Assembly: GCA_030248215.1 (NCBI GenBank)
Contig: JASANG010003763.1
Location: forward strand, 169,304 to 233,303
DNA from: Enoplolaimus lenunculus
Lineage: Eukaryota > Nematoda > Enoplea > Enoplida > Thoracostomopsidae
Reading direction: 5' to 3'
Length of the DNA: 64,000 nt
In this document: piece by piece, positions 13,501 through 23,767 of the stretch
Position numbering within the stretch: position 1 is the stretch's first letter
How the letters are laid out: each line of letters opens with the position of its first letter
Translations under genes and position numbers: made by a program
The notes under the pieces: generated by a model
Told to the model about the DNA's origin: nothing
Databases searched by the model: none
What the model saw: the letters and a program-made list of their open reading frames with translations, nothing else

Positions 13501-15515
13501 AAAATTTCAAAATAAGAATCAGCATCGGCAAAAATTTTGTTATCTGCAAACCTCTTGTTTATATGACATGAAAGTCTTGTAACATTAAACATTGACAAAG
13601 TATAATTGAGACAGCTAGTTTTAACCTTGGATGCGCATATTTTGCAGGAAGTTATCGCTATTCTCGCAAAGCTCGGTTTCTAATATTAAACAGGAGCCGG
13701 AATCGAAACTTCTTTTATTTCATTATGATGAATATCTATGTGCGATATGGTGTGGCGGCTCTTAGTTGTTGCATGCAACTGTTTGATGGTGTGTACTGTT
13801 GCGATTTTAGGTATAACCGAGATTGGAGGTATTCGAAAAAGTATCGTGTTTGGGTGGCGCGACCGCTTGGAATTGCACCGGTGGAACAGACAAGTACATA
13901 CGAAAGCGGCACATACTATGTTTTTGATCCTGTCCAGTGGAGAAAGGTACGTTTACACCCACGTTATAGTAAACCATTTTGTATCAGTGTATAGAAGCTT
14001 TTTCTCAAACAGTAATGCTCTGTTTTTGACAAGGAACTTAGTTGTTGGGAAATACAAAACATGTTTGGTTCTAATGAAAATTTTGCTGGGGTGCGCTGGT
14101 TTGGCTGGCTGTTTAGTTTCTGATTACTGTTTACTTGTTTCTTCCGCACTGGAAGGTCCTCACACGCAATGGCTGGGCTGCTAAAATAGGCTCAGGTTTA
14201 GGTTTAGCTATTAACTTTTAACTTACGCTTTGAGCTTACACATGGGTTTAGGAAATATAAAATAGTAATACGGGGGGAACTTTTGCTTTCTATCAAATAA
14301 AACTAATATCGGGAAGGAAGTGTAGGTGGTTAGTTTAAACACATTCATAAATCGCTTTTCGACCGCCATCTGAAAAAATCTGAAGTTTCCGATTGACCCT
14401 ATCTACACTGACAAATATATAGATCATTATATATAATATCTCATGAATGTGCGTTTAAGGTAACGAAAGAGTTACGGCTGGACTATGAACACTTGGAAGA
14501 TACTCCTGCACCGGTTCCATTTCTGTACGGTTATCAACGACCTCCTGGTGGCAGTTCAACAAACGTTGGCGGAGTAGCAGCAATCGGTACTGGTGGTAGC
14601 AACATTGCTTCAGGAATCAATAATTTAACATTGGCTGCGGCAAGGAAGCAACAACAACAACATCAGTTGTCGCAACATCATCAATTAATTGCAGCTAATG
14701 CGTCAAATCCGTCATTGATTCAAAAACAAACGCTTCTCGGTGGTGGCAGTGGGGGTGGAATAGAGCTGCATCATGAATCAAATCAAATTGCATCTGCAAT
14801 CGCAACTGGCGGATTTCCAACAATTTCAAGTCGTGGAGGTACAGCGAATACAGCGTTAGCAGCGTTGTCGGATGGAATCAACGCGACAAATGGCAAACAA
14901 CAACATCATTTGATCGCTGACCGTCTTTTAGCAGCTGCTGCGGCTGCGAGTAGTGGTGGGAGTGGTTCTGCATTAACATCTGGATCTGGGATCGGAATGA
15001 GTGGAGCCGGTGGTGGTGCTTTAGGAAGGAACACAGGGCTGAAAATCGGTGGTGGAGGAGGAAGCAGCGAATTGTATGATCTGACCGTAAGAAGTGGTGG
15101 TGGCGTTCCGGGGTTAGCAACAACAGGATTGCTAACGAATCGTTCAGGTATAGGAAGCGGTGCTGTTGTGAGTAACGGTAATTCTTCGACGTCGTCGTCA
15201 TTGTTGTTACATCAGCAAGCAGTGCTCAATGCATCCGCCGCTGGTGGTCATAGTAGACTGAGTGAATTCCTGGGAGGTGGAAGGACCGGATTGAGTGATA
15301 CAACAGGGACAGGTACCGTCGGTGCCAGTATAGCGAGGTCCGCTAGCGGTCTACAAGGACGTCATGTAAAAGTTTTAGAGTCGCAGCGAGGAACGGCACC
15401 GTTGCCGACTGGAAATACCGTTTCTGGAACGGGAAGTGGAAATAGCGGAGTTTTGGCGTCATCAGAATCGATTACAAATCATACTGGAGCAGGTATAGGC
15501 AGTACCGTGTTATAA
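4558..15515 (+). CDS. CNOT2: CCR4-NOT transcription complex subunit 2 (NOT2/CNOT2), 11 coding exons
   Basis: Scaffold subunit of the CCR4-NOT deadenylase, which shortens mRNA poly(A) tails; by family it binds NOT1 and NOT3. Exons: 4558-4600, 5546-6155, 6962-7141, 7917-7973, 8368-8447, 9918-10027, 11102-11204, 11493-11649, 11963-12178, 13811-13946, 14460-15515. All junctions are GT-AG and phases add up to 915 residues. Family marks: FQINNEDFPALQG near residue 335; then the NOT2/3/5 box from about 394 to 589, with TNIPPGMIRDQFGVVGML, GLGLNLNSTED, FAGPW, VPPEYLTN, RYGDDLLFYLFY, LYNRDWRYSKKYRVW, YESGTYYVFD and KELRLDYEHLED. Exons 2-3 encode a Ser/Thr/Gly-rich N-terminal region with no clear homology; exon 1 is the least certain. 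After the box comes a long Gly/Ser/Gln/Ala-rich tail. Human CNOT2 is about 540 residues and stops soon after the box. Introns hold repeats. Confidence 0.88.
5122..5495. mobile_element. GGTTCCGG-type element in NOT2 intron 1
   Basis: It starts CAGGGTGAAACTGGAATT and ends with a GGAACCCGAATTCCG block. The interior shares TTGGTGAAATAACCG and the GACGATTGTCAAGG block with 21665-22072, in inverse order. Non-coding, diverged. Confidence 0.6.
6486..6894. mobile_element. CAGGGCGTAACCGG element in NOT2 intron 2
   Basis: Terminal inverted repeats CAGGGCGTAACCGGAATA on the left and TTCTGCTTCGCGCCCTG on the right. The interior matches the two copies at 1094-1452 and 2200-2600. It ends 67 bases before the next exon. 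No coding capacity. Confidence 0.7.
8560..9060. repeat. Degenerate tandem repeat in NOT2 intron 5
   Basis: Units of roughly 50-75 bases built from GGGACAGCTGCAAATTTT, TGGGAAAACGG and CCTGTTTCGGGCAAATGGG repeat about seven times. Long reading frames on both strands (8506-9158) come only from this repeat and are not genes. Short poly-C/G runs follow near 9470-9500. Confidence 0.8.
12595..12790. repeat. G-run-rich repeat in NOT2 intron 9 (copy 1)
   Basis: It holds about ten runs of five or more G, several as GGGGGGCCCCCAG, bounded by GAAAATTTCCGCCC and its rough inverse. A related block at 13200-13400 lies in the same intron. On the plus (transcribed) strand it could form G-quadruplexes in the pre-mRNA. 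No coding sense. Confidence 0.65.
13200..13405. repeat. G-run-rich repeat in NOT2 intron 9 (copy 2)
   Basis: GGGGGG runs alternate with AAAATTTGC/AAAATTCGC blocks (GCAAAAAAATTTGCTGGGG, CCGAAAATTCGCCGGGG, GGCAAAATTTTCGCCG). The same construction occurs at 12595-12790, 23768-23992 and 51137-51285. Confidence 0.6.
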
Positions 15516-15729
15516 CACACACGTCTAGTTACAATGGAAAACCCATACCACCGTAACGAAAATGTCCAAAATCGTTCTCAAGGATGTTAATTATTAACAC
15601 TCATCTCATTCTCTCCGACATATTATTATTGTAATACGCTGTACAAACAATATTATTCGCACACACTTGCAAATGAATATATCTTGGAAGCACATTGCCC
15701 AAGAAGATATTGTGTCTGACAACTACTGA

Positions 15730-15735
15730 AATAAA
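15730..15735 (+). terminator. Possible NOT2 poly(A) signal
   Basis: AATAAA, 215 bases after the NOT2 stop codon, in otherwise unremarkable AT-rich sequence. Position and sequence fit; no other support. Confidence 0.4.
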
Positions 15736-15788
15736 TCCTTAAAGCTTCACTGAAGAGCAGTAAATGGCAAAGTTATCGTTTTTTATAA

Positions 15789-15932
15789 CAATTATTCTTT
15801 CGATGTGGTACGCTTGAACAGATACTAAATTTTAACAGCAGCTGCAGTGTAGGTATTGCTGTTAGATTGTATGCTAGCAAAGATGTGTTTTAAATGTTAT
15901 ATTGTAAAAAGTTTACCACATCGAAATAATGA
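15789..15932. mobile_element. Small inverted-repeat element
   Basis: The left end ATTCTTTCGATGTGGTA and right end TACCACATCGAAATAAT are inverted copies about 110 bases apart, giving a hairpin-like element without coding capacity. It could be a MITE remnant or a structured 3' region of NOT2. Confidence 0.4.
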
Positions 15933-15935
15933 GCT

Positions 15936-16346
15936 TGCCATGGACGAATTGTAAAAACGCGTCAATCAACGTTGTTTTACTAAAAAATTTAAATTGCTTA
16001 TTTTATGACGAGTTCGTCATCGAAAGTAGTAAAATTTTATGCGCATTTTCTTGGATGAGCAGATTTGCGTAGTTCTGTGCCCGAAAAATTCGGTTTGGGA
16101 CTACGTTATTCCAAACGGGCGGCTCGGTCGAGACCAGAGTGGGACTTTACTTGCGTGTACCTGTAAACAATTCCGGCACCTAAACGCACCGGACCCGAAA
16201 CAACAGAAACATAGCACACTCATGACGGATTAGAATTCTAATTACTAGTTCTAGAGCTTTTCTTGCCGATATCAGTTCACAGAAGTTCTGCCTTGACTTC
16301 AGATTTGTCTGGAAACGCAAATCCCATAGTAGTTTCGGCCAATGTA
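15936..16346. other. Intergenic stretch, nothing identified
   Basis: A 64-codon open frame (16039-16233) has no start context, splice sites or recognisable motif. I see no RNA gene or complete repeat. Confidence 0.4.
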
Positions 16347-17022
16347 ATGCGGCGTTCACGTTATAACTGGGGCAGCTTGGAACACGTTTTGTCCAAGTTG
16401 ATTCGACGTCAACATAAAATTTTGTGATCCGAATAGCGGTTATGTAGACAAAATGTGAATGTCATGACATTGGCTTACAACTCACTGATGTCAAGCGATC
16501 ATCGTATACTAATAACCGTTTGTCATATGATGCTGCGGGACATTTATGCGAATGTCGTATGATATTCCAAAATTCTACTAAATATCATGATATTTATACA
16601 GGACAATGGAATTTGTGCACGCTAAATAAAACAGTAAAAAGTCGGATAATGCAGCATTACATGATTTCGCAAGTTGAATTAGCTTCTACGTTTCTGTTTC
16701 TCGCTAAGTTTTTCCCAAAATATATTCCTAAGTACAAATAATTCAAATTTGAAACTTTAGTATCATATGACATTCTACAGGACAATCAAGCTAGTTTACC
16801 ACAACTTTGCAGACATTTTCAAACATCATATGATACTCGCAGACAATATTTGGAATATCATATGATATTGCAGTACAAACAGTAGATGTCACATCAGGAT
16901 AGCAGACAATTCAAATTTTTTGAATCGCATAGCGGATAAACGGTGAGAAAAATGTTACCAGCTATAGTCATAGGGACAAAACGTGTTTCAGGCTGCCCCA
17001 GTTATAACGTGAACCCCGCATA
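16347..17022. mobile_element. Long-palindrome MITE, GGTTCACGTTATAACTGG family
   Basis: Left end ATGCGGCGTTCACGTTATAA continuing through CTGGGGCAGC and ACGTTTTGTCC; right end is the inverse, GGACAAAACGTG, GCTGCCCCAGTTATAACGTG, AACCCCGCAT. The interior is rich in ATCATATGATATT palindromes. Related copies: 36514-37970, 50132-50560, 53291-53600. No transposase. Confidence 0.75.
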
Positions 17023-17182
17023 AAGAACATTGGCGGAACAGTACCATATTCCTTAGCATAAAGCGTAAGATTGAGCATATTCCTAAGACTAAGCGTAAGC
17101 CAAGCAAAAAATCAGTAAAGCTTAAGCTTAATTTATTACACTCTCACAGAAAAACGTTCCGCCAATTCTCTTTACATGGGCT
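17017..17182. mobile_element. Telomere-repeat MITE, copy abutting the palindrome element
   Basis: It has an AAAGAACATTGGCGGAACAG left part, two CCTAAG/GCGTAAG blocks, GCAAAAAATCAGTAAAGCTT and the right terminus AACGTTCCGCC...TTTACATGGGCT. The left terminal bases merge with the end of the preceding element. Same family as 48351-48510. Confidence 0.7.
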
Positions 17183-17529
17183 GTTGTTTCAAACAATATA
17201 AAAAATCCAACCTATATTTACAGATATCGCCAACCGCCCTCATTAGAGCTGGAGTATTCCACATACGTATTTTGGGCATCGTTCCAGTTTTTGGTGCATA
17301 TTCGGTCTGGAATATAAGATAAGAATAGTTGGGCTGATAAAATTCTGCTTGCGGGACCTTTAAGTTGTGTTGACATAGCTATTTATGGCCTACCACACAC
17401 ATAACACGCAAGTTACAATCGTAATTAATCGCGTTTTTGGGGTATATAACCGGATATCTATTTGCGGTAAAAATCAGCGTCTGTTTCCGTTTTTGTTATA
17501 AAAATATATACCAGAAATACCGTTATTTT

Positions 17530-17700
17530 TGCCAAATTTTAAGGGTGTAACAGTAGATTAAGGATATCTTAAGCTTAAGCGTTGCAAAAGTTGTTGCTAA
17601 GACTAAGTTCATTAGCAAAAAATGTAATCTAGAAACTAAACCTAGGTACTCTTTTATAGATCCACCAGAAACGTAGACGCCCCTAAAAGTAACATTGGCC
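17530..17700. mobile_element. Telomere-repeat MITE, TTACTTTAAGGGGCG subfamily
   Basis: Inverse-oriented diverged copy: AAGGGTGTAACAGTAGATTA, an eroded CTTAAGCTTAAGCG array, ATGTAATCTAGAAAC, then CCACCAGAAACGTAGACG and CCCCTAAAAGTAACATTGGCC. Compare 46057-46246 and 53612-53800. Confidence 0.75.
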
Positions 17701-17799
17701 CTTATTTTTATGCTCAAGGTTTCGCGTATTATATGACCTTAATAAGAGGAGGGATGATATTTATTTTGCCTCTCCAGAGGGTAATTCTTTAACTCTTAG

Positions 17800-18060
17800 A
17801 GTATACTATGAGCAACTAAATACAAGTAATATATGAGCAACACAGACACTGTGAGCAATGTTTAATAATTCTGATATATATGTGCTGTGCAAAATCTTTA
17901 CAAGACGTGAGAGTCCTCTTGGGCTCGAGCGTCAAGCTCATATAGTTGAGTGGTCATCGTAAACGCTTCCAACCCGAGAGACTGGGGATCGAATCTTACC
18001 TTGAAAGTGCATCTCGTATGAAATTGAAAATATTTATTTGAGAAAGGGTAAATGATTATG
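17800..18060 (+). repeat. tRNA-like dispersed repeat (TAGTTGAGTGG family)
   Basis: It contains an A-box-like TAGTTGAGTGGTCATCG and, about 35 bases on, a B-box-like GGGGATCGAATCT, preceded by GAGCAACACAGACACTGTGAG and followed by ATGAAATTGAAAATATT. A second good copy lies inverted at 38650-38935; partial ones at 19630-19860 and 32605-32955. A copied tRNA-like promoter suggests a SINE; short inverted ends (CCATTAAC/GTTAATGG at 38650-38935) leave a MITE possible. Confidence 0.55.
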
Positions 18061-18199
18061 ATGTTTCTCTTAAATTTGTTTATAGTGTGTGTATCGATAC
18101 TTTTCCTATTACTTTTTGTGTATGATAATACTTTAATATCGAAGTAATTTCATCTCTCTCATTAAACGTTTTTGTCTTATACCCAAAGCTGGAGCGATA

Positions 18200-18448
18200 A
18201 TGCAAGGTTATACTTAAAAATGTACTTTCAAAACTTACTTAAGTATGCTTGAAGTTTCGAGCTTAACTTTATTTGGTCCTGGAGTCATTTATGCACTACA
18301 ATTAATAGGTATAATTGACAAGGACTCTAATTATGTCTTATGAACTCAATCTGTTTACGGATTCTTATTAAGGATACGGACTCCTATTAATTGCGACTCA
18401 ACATGGGGAAAACCTCGTACCATCGTCTTTATTCGGGTCACTACAGTA
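18200..18448. mobile_element. Tc1/mariner-like MITE, partial (CTGTAGTGACC family)
   Basis: Right terminus TTATTCGGGTCACTACAG followed by TA, plus the family interior (GGTCCTGGAGTCATTTATG, CTCCTATTAATTG). The left terminus was not found. Confidence 0.55.
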
Positions 18449-18459
18449 TAGCAAGAATT

Positions 18460-19630
18460 TTTATTTCAGATGTGTTGCATTTAGGATCCATTGCCATTTT
18501 TTGTTTGAAATTTTAAAAAGCCGCATAAATAGACGGCATGGTTCAACAGTGGCATATATGAACCATCTTTGGAGCTTATATATACTTCAATAACCGTTTT
18601 CTGTTTTTGTTATTTTTACTATCCGCTTACACTCTGTATACTCGCGTTGCATTTAATTGGTGCACCAAACTTGTGACGGTAACTTTAATCTGGCAAACGA
18701 ATGCCTTCTGACGGTAGCAAAAACAACCATGATAAATATAGGTTTCCGTCAGGTTTGAAATTATTTTTTTTGTTGTTGACTTTCAATTATATCAAAAGAA
18801 CTGTTTGCAGCGTTGGAAGTAGAGTTTTCGCCGAGGGGGGGTGGCAATCCAGAATTTTTGACGAGGGGGGTTGCAATATACATAATTGTAAACAATTAGC
18901 GAGCAAAGCGAGCTTATAGAAACAAACACATTTCTACTGCTAAAGCTTAATACAAAATTTTGGCTTTGATTGCTGTTTGTGAGTCTATGACTTGGTGGGT
19001 AAGTTTGGATCCGCGGGCGATTGCTTGTTTATTTTACTTAGAATACGCATAAACCTAAATTATTTACGAACACAACGTTGACGATAACTCACCTTTCACT
19101 GAACAGATATCGCATTTCAAAACATGAACCAATTGTTTTGCTGGTTATCATTAACCTAAAGAAACTGGTTAAATCTGGTTCTACTCCCGTGGGTTACTCT
19201 GCAAAAAATGATGAGTCGAATTGACTGTCTGAAATAGGCTCTACGGGACTACACAAACTGAGTTTAACAATCTGGGTTCTGTTATTTATGGTTTTATAAG
19301 ACTTCATATATTTATTGTTTTGAAATGCTTAAATGTTTAACTGCATTTCAAATTAAGGTCAAGCTAATCAATGCTTTGACAATTGGTAGGCTGTTCTGAA
19401 AATTGGCAGACTTGCATTACTATCACAAGTTTCACAGTGTTTAGTAGATCGCTAATACAGTCAGCTATACAAGCAATTTTTACTGAAACTGTGACCAGTA
19501 CTAACAGCCGTACTGGAACAAATGTCAACTCATATTACACTTTAATTTTTAATAGAATTACTAAAACTTAAATTCCGATTCCCGTTCAAAATATATTTAA
19601 TTGAAAAAATTAAGCGTCGTTCTATTCTTT
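18460..19630. other. Intergenic stretch with repeat fragments only
   Basis: A short GAGGGGGG block lies near 18830-18870, and one arm of the AAAAAATGATGAGTCGAATT palindrome family at about 19200-19275. No exons or RNA genes recognised. Confidence 0.4.
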
Positions 19631-19860
19631 AGCCCTTTCACTCATGGAGTATACTATAATCAACAAAATAAAAATAAATACGAGCAACACAGACACTGTG
19701 AGGAGTGTTTAAGGATTCTAACATGTATGCGCAGTGCAAAACCTCAACAAGACATGAGAGCCCCGTCAGCATCCCACCCGTGAGACTGGGGATCGAATGT
19801 TTACGTTGAAATTACATTTCATATGAAATTGAAAATATTCATGCGAGAAAATGATAAACT
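19630..19860 (+). repeat. tRNA-like dispersed repeat, internally deleted
   Basis: It shares GAGCAACACAGACACTGTGAG and GAGACTGGGGATCGAATG with 17800-18060 but lacks the A-box segment between them. The tail GAAATTGAAAATATTCATG is kept. Confidence 0.55.
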
Positions 19861-19935
19861 ACCACAAGTTTATCCTATGTAATGTGTTTAAGCCCGTATA
19901 TAAATCAAGCAAACACTGTAGAAAATTAATTGATT

Positions 19936-20116
19936 ACTATTGGTCAGACGAGCTGTCAAACGTTTACTATTGGTCAGACGAGCTGATCAAACGTTTACTA
20001 TTGGTCAGACAAGCAGCTGTTCAAACGTTTACTATTGGTCAGACGAGCTGTTCAAACGTTTACTATTGGTCAGACGAGCTGTTCAAACATTTGCCATTGG
20101 TCAGACGAGCTGTTCA
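19936..20116. repeat. Six-copy minisatellite upstream of the receptor gene
   Basis: About six units of roughly 30-33 bases with the core ACTATTGGTCAGACGAGCTG followed by TTCAAACGTT. The array ends 26 bases before the receptor's ATG, so it lies in its promoter or 5' leader region. Confidence 0.85.
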
Positions 20117-20141
20117 ATCGTAAACCGCAAGTATTCCAGAA

Positions 20142-21617
20142 ATGCGTCAAGCTTCTACCGATCGATTAACCGTTTTGAACAATCGTCATCTTAACGTCAT
20201 TGGTTTCATTGTACCACCGTTCGTTAATCCTTGTGCCGCGACGTATTTCATTCGTCGATGCAGCAATCCAGGCAGTAATTTTGAAGCGTTTCTCAAATTA
20301 TCAGAAATTTTACGCTTTAATTTTACAATCCGTTTTGTTTCAAACAACGAAAATTTCGTGCGATATGTAATTGCAACAAATACTGCAATTGACACTGCAA
20401 TCAATTTGCAATCGGTTGACTATTTTTGGCATTCACATCAACGAATCAGTCAACTCAACGCCGCAGTAAATTTAACCAATCAATTAATAACAACAATGCC
20501 GGTGACGTCATATCGACCTGGTTTAGTACACTGTACTCGGCGTAGTTTATTTCATAATCAATTTTGGTTTATTTATTCATACAATGTTGGCACTTGGCTT
20601 TGCCTTACATTAGCAATACTGTTGTTTATGCTGTTGTTAAGTGTACTTCAATTTGATCCGAGTTCGGTTGAGTTGAACGCACTGCGTCGCGTATCGGATG
20701 CCAGCAGTTCTGTGATTGGAGCTGTATTATTTCAAAATCCACTCGCCGTCTCTGACACCAATCGATATACGGTTACGATAGCGTTAAGTTCAATTGTAAT
20801 GCTTGTAATGGGTATGTTTTTGATCACCACTTACAACGCCAATATCCAATCGTTGCTGTTCTCGTCGATGACACAGTCTCCAGAACAACATATCAACGAA
20901 ATATTTGGTCAACTTTCAACCGGTCATTATCGTTTGTTTATTAAGTGTCCGGCAAACCTTGTCACCGATGACGAATGCGTTGACCGCGCCATGAATCGAT
21001 ACTCCGGTGCGTTTCGCCAAACCAATCAATTCGACATACTCCGACGAGTCGTTTATATCAAACAAAATTATGCTATTTTTCGTCCACCTGTCGATATGCC
21101 AAAAAAGTACATCAATACAGAGTTAATTCCAACTGTGCTTACGTCAAACTGTGAGTATGTTTATATTACAAGTAGCGTACTCGCATCATTGGCTGCGGCC
21201 TCGAACTCAAAATTAATTGCGACAATTGGCGCTGAAAGCGGGCATTTGGGATACGGTTATGTATTTCGTAAAAATTCAACTTACATTCAATATTTTAACG
21301 CCGTTTTGTCTGGCATTCATTTGCAGTCGAACTATTTCGCTCGACAATTGAGTAACAGTTTAGAGCAAACAATAACACAACAAAAACTGCAACAACATCA
21401 ACACCAAAAACAACAACAACAAAAACGACAACTCGTCGAAAAGGTCGAAAAACATTGGCAAAATTCAAGTGACACAACCATGAAAAGTATTGATTTTGTT
21501 AAAATTCAAACTCTGTTCCTTACTTGGGTCTTTACTGTTTGTTCTATCATTTGTTTATTTGTTGTTGATGTTTGTTGCTACAACGTTCATTGGAATGCCA
21601 CATTGCTTGTCCAGTGA
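20142..21617 (+). CDS. Ionotropic glutamate-receptor-like channel (iGluR/IR family)
   Basis: An intact 491-residue frame. It has the family layout: half of the ligand domain, membrane helix M1 (about 150-172, GTWLCLTLAILLFMLLL), a pore-loop region (about 185-203), helix M3 (about 208-232) ending in TTYNANIQSLL where classical receptors have SYTANLAAFL, the second ligand half, and M4 (about 456-479). There is no amino-terminal domain, as in divergent ionotropic receptors. Sequons: NFT, NLT, NST. A Gln-rich stretch (about 407-435) sits just before M4, which is unusual. An in-frame stop lies upstream, and TATTCCAG ends two bases before the ATG, a good trans-splice acceptor. By family, a plasma-membrane cation channel or chemoreceptor; the altered M3 motif makes ligand and ion preference unknowable. 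An unspliced leader exon is possible. Confidence 0.85.
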   Translation: MRQASTDRLTVLNNRHLNVIGFIVPPFVNPCAATYFIRRCSNPGSNFEAFLKLSEILRFNFTIRFVSNNENFVRYVIATNTAIDTAINLQSVDYFWHSHQRISQLNAAVNLTNQLITTMPVTSYRPGLVHCTRRSLFHNQFWFIYSYNVGTWLCLTLAILLFMLLLSVLQFDPSSVELNALRRVSDASSSVIGAVLFQNPLAVSDTNRYTVTIALSSIVMLVMGMFLITTYNANIQSLLFSSMTQSPEQHINEIFGQLSTGHYRLFIKCPANLVTDDECVDRAMNRYSGAFRQTNQFDILRRVVYIKQNYAIFRPPVDMPKKYINTELIPTVLTSNCEYVYITSSVLASLAAASNSKLIATIGAESGHLGYGYVFRKNSTYIQYFNAVLSGIHLQSNYFARQLSNSLEQTITQQKLQQHQHQKQQQQKRQLVEKVEKHWQNSSDTTMKSIDFVKIQTLFLTWVFTVCSIICLFVVDVCCYNVHWNATLLVQ

Positions 21618-21664
21618 AATCAAGGGCACACCAGCTCAGCCAAAAACGGAAGGAATATATATAT

Positions 21665-22072
21665 CAGGGTGCAACCGGAATTCCGGTTCCGGCATTTTTT
21701 CACCTTCCGGTGCCGGTAAATTTTTACCGGAATTCAAAATTCCGGTATAAAAATTTGATCGTAGAAACTAAGATATTTTACTAAAAAATGACGATAACAA
21801 ATTAAATAGATTTGATTAGTATACTATGTAAACGTTGACGATCGCCAAAAATAAACCGTCGAAGGTAGATTTCGCTTCTGTTTATTTTGAAAATCTGAAA
21901 TACAGCAAATAACGTTAACACCTATCTCTATCTAGGGTTATTGTACCAATAATATTGCAAAAAAGAAAATTAAAATGAATTTTCCGGTGGTATGTTTTTT
22001 CGTTTCCGGTTCCGTTTCCGGTAATTTTTTCAAATTCCGGTTCCGGCAAATTGTAATTCCGGTCGCACCCTG
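21665..22072. mobile_element. hAT-like MITE, CAGGGTGCAACCGG family, whole copy
   Basis: Ends CAGGGTGCAACCGGAATTCC and its inverse GGAATTACAATT...ACCGGAA/GGTCGCACCCTG, flanked on each side by ATATATAT, an 8-bp match that is weakened by low complexity. The CAGGG start and 8-bp duplication suggest hAT. GGTTCCGGTAAA blocks fill the ends. No transposase. Confidence 0.75.
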
Positions 22073-22139
22073 ATATATATTTATGTATATATTTATGCAA
22101 ATATATATGGGGTTATAACTTCTTATATATGTTTATATA

Positions 22140-22554
22140 TACTCGCCTACGGGTGACTGCAAAATAGTTGGACAGTAGGGTTCGAGGGTGAAGTTTCCAC
22201 CGCCCAGGATTTGACTAAAGCTTAGAAATGTACGGGTACCAGTGTATTTGGATTACATGATATTGCAAAACGTATTGACCACAAAAACGGTGGGGACATC
22301 CATTTCCTCTCACTACCATCGGCAGCTGATGTACGTCTGTATAAAATTACATATTTTGAATCTAATTTTTATATAAAATATATTGCGGAAGTAATCTTTC
22401 TGTTATTATGAATGATGCAGCTGTCGTATGGCTTGAGGATGTAATTTTTAAGTCGAACCGCATAAATGTGTTGACATTGTTTTTTGGCGATTGCTGACAA
22501 CCAGGGTACAATTGGAGGTCTACGACCGGTCGCCGGCAGGAAATCGACATCCGG
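22140..22554. other. Intergenic stretch, nothing identified
   Basis: AT-rich sequence with no splice-bounded frame, tRNA-like block or complete repeat that I can see. Confidence 0.35.
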
Positions 22555-22862
22555 TTTGGGTAGCATTTTTGTCGGACGTTTCGGTAAATTTCAGCGTCTG
22601 AAACTTTGCATAGTTTAACAAAATTTATCGGTTTGGCGCGTTTTGTTTTAACTTTTGGCACAATTTGGAGAAAAAATATTTGCCGAGATTTTGTAAACAA
22701 TAAGCGTAAAACCAAACGATTGAACAAAACAATAGATATTTTTGCTACAAGTTAAGTATCATTTTAACTATATATATAATTTTGCCTCACCTCCGGTTCC
22801 GGCCAGTTTTGCTAACTTCCGGCTCCGATGTTTTTGTTACCTCCTGTTGCATCCTGCTGACA
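22555..22862. repeat. CCGGAGCCGG-type repeat, inverse copy
   Basis: It shares, in inverse orientation, GGCGCGTTTTGTTTTAAC, AAACCAAACGATTGAAC and CCTCCGGTTCCGG blocks with 43545-43905. Non-coding. Confidence 0.55.
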
Positions 22863-22961
22863 ACCATTTCATGACGTGTAACTTAACAGTGTAAAAGTTC
22901 ATAATTTAGTGAACGAAAAGCTTATGCTATGCCAAAACATTTATTATTTTATAGAAACTTC

Positions 22962-23151
22962 GGTCAATGTAAAAAACAGTGGCCGGACAGTAATATAAGC
23001 ATGTTCATAAGCCTAAGCCTAAACGTAAAAGATGAGCATATTCCTAAGCCTGAGACAAAGCCTACGCCAAGCAAAAAAAAATTGTCTAAAGCTTAAGCTT
23101 ACACTTTTCTAGTCCCACAGAATGGAACCTGTAAATATCACTCATGCAGCC
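22962..23151. mobile_element. Telomere-repeat MITE
   Basis: Left terminus GGTCAATGTAAAAAACAGTG with GGCCGGACAGTAATATAAGC, an array of CCTAAGCCTAAAC/CCTGAGAC units, GCAAAAAAAAATTGTCTAAAG, then AGTCCCACAGAATGGAACC. The right end is diverged. Confidence 0.8.
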
Positions 23152-23767
23152 AATGTATACCGCCCAGGGCTTAAGCTTAAATCAAGGATACTGTGATGCA
23201 TTCATAGTCTGTTCATTTTAGTTTCCAAATTTTACACATATACTGCTTATAATCAGTCAATTCCTATGCGATATTCGGCATTTCATGCCTTCAAATTATG
23301 CTACCCTTAAATTATCTTTTATCTACAGCGCATATAACATATTAGCGGCTTTATTAACGGACAACAGAGAGATATGGGTTGAACTTTACCCAGAAATTCA
23401 GAGGCGGTGTGGCTTAACTTGTTCTCTGTATGGAATGTTCTCAAAATTATACTCGTTTGTAATGTCAAATCCTTGTATAACCTTCGTAAAAAATTTTAGT
23501 ATCCTGTACCATGTTTAGCTCGCTACGAGTCGGTTTTTACCTGTAATAGCTTAATTTACATCAGTACTGGCCAATAGCAAAACGTTTTGTAATTATTTAT
23601 TGGCTTCCTAAACTAACGGTTGATGCTATAATATAGACGTATAGTTCGATATGATATTTCATAGATTCATATATAAAAACTGCTAACGTTATAGAAACTC
23701 GAAGCGTAAGCGAAGGTTTCGTTTCGCCAAGGGTATAATTTGTGTCAAAAATGTTAACCACCAACAC

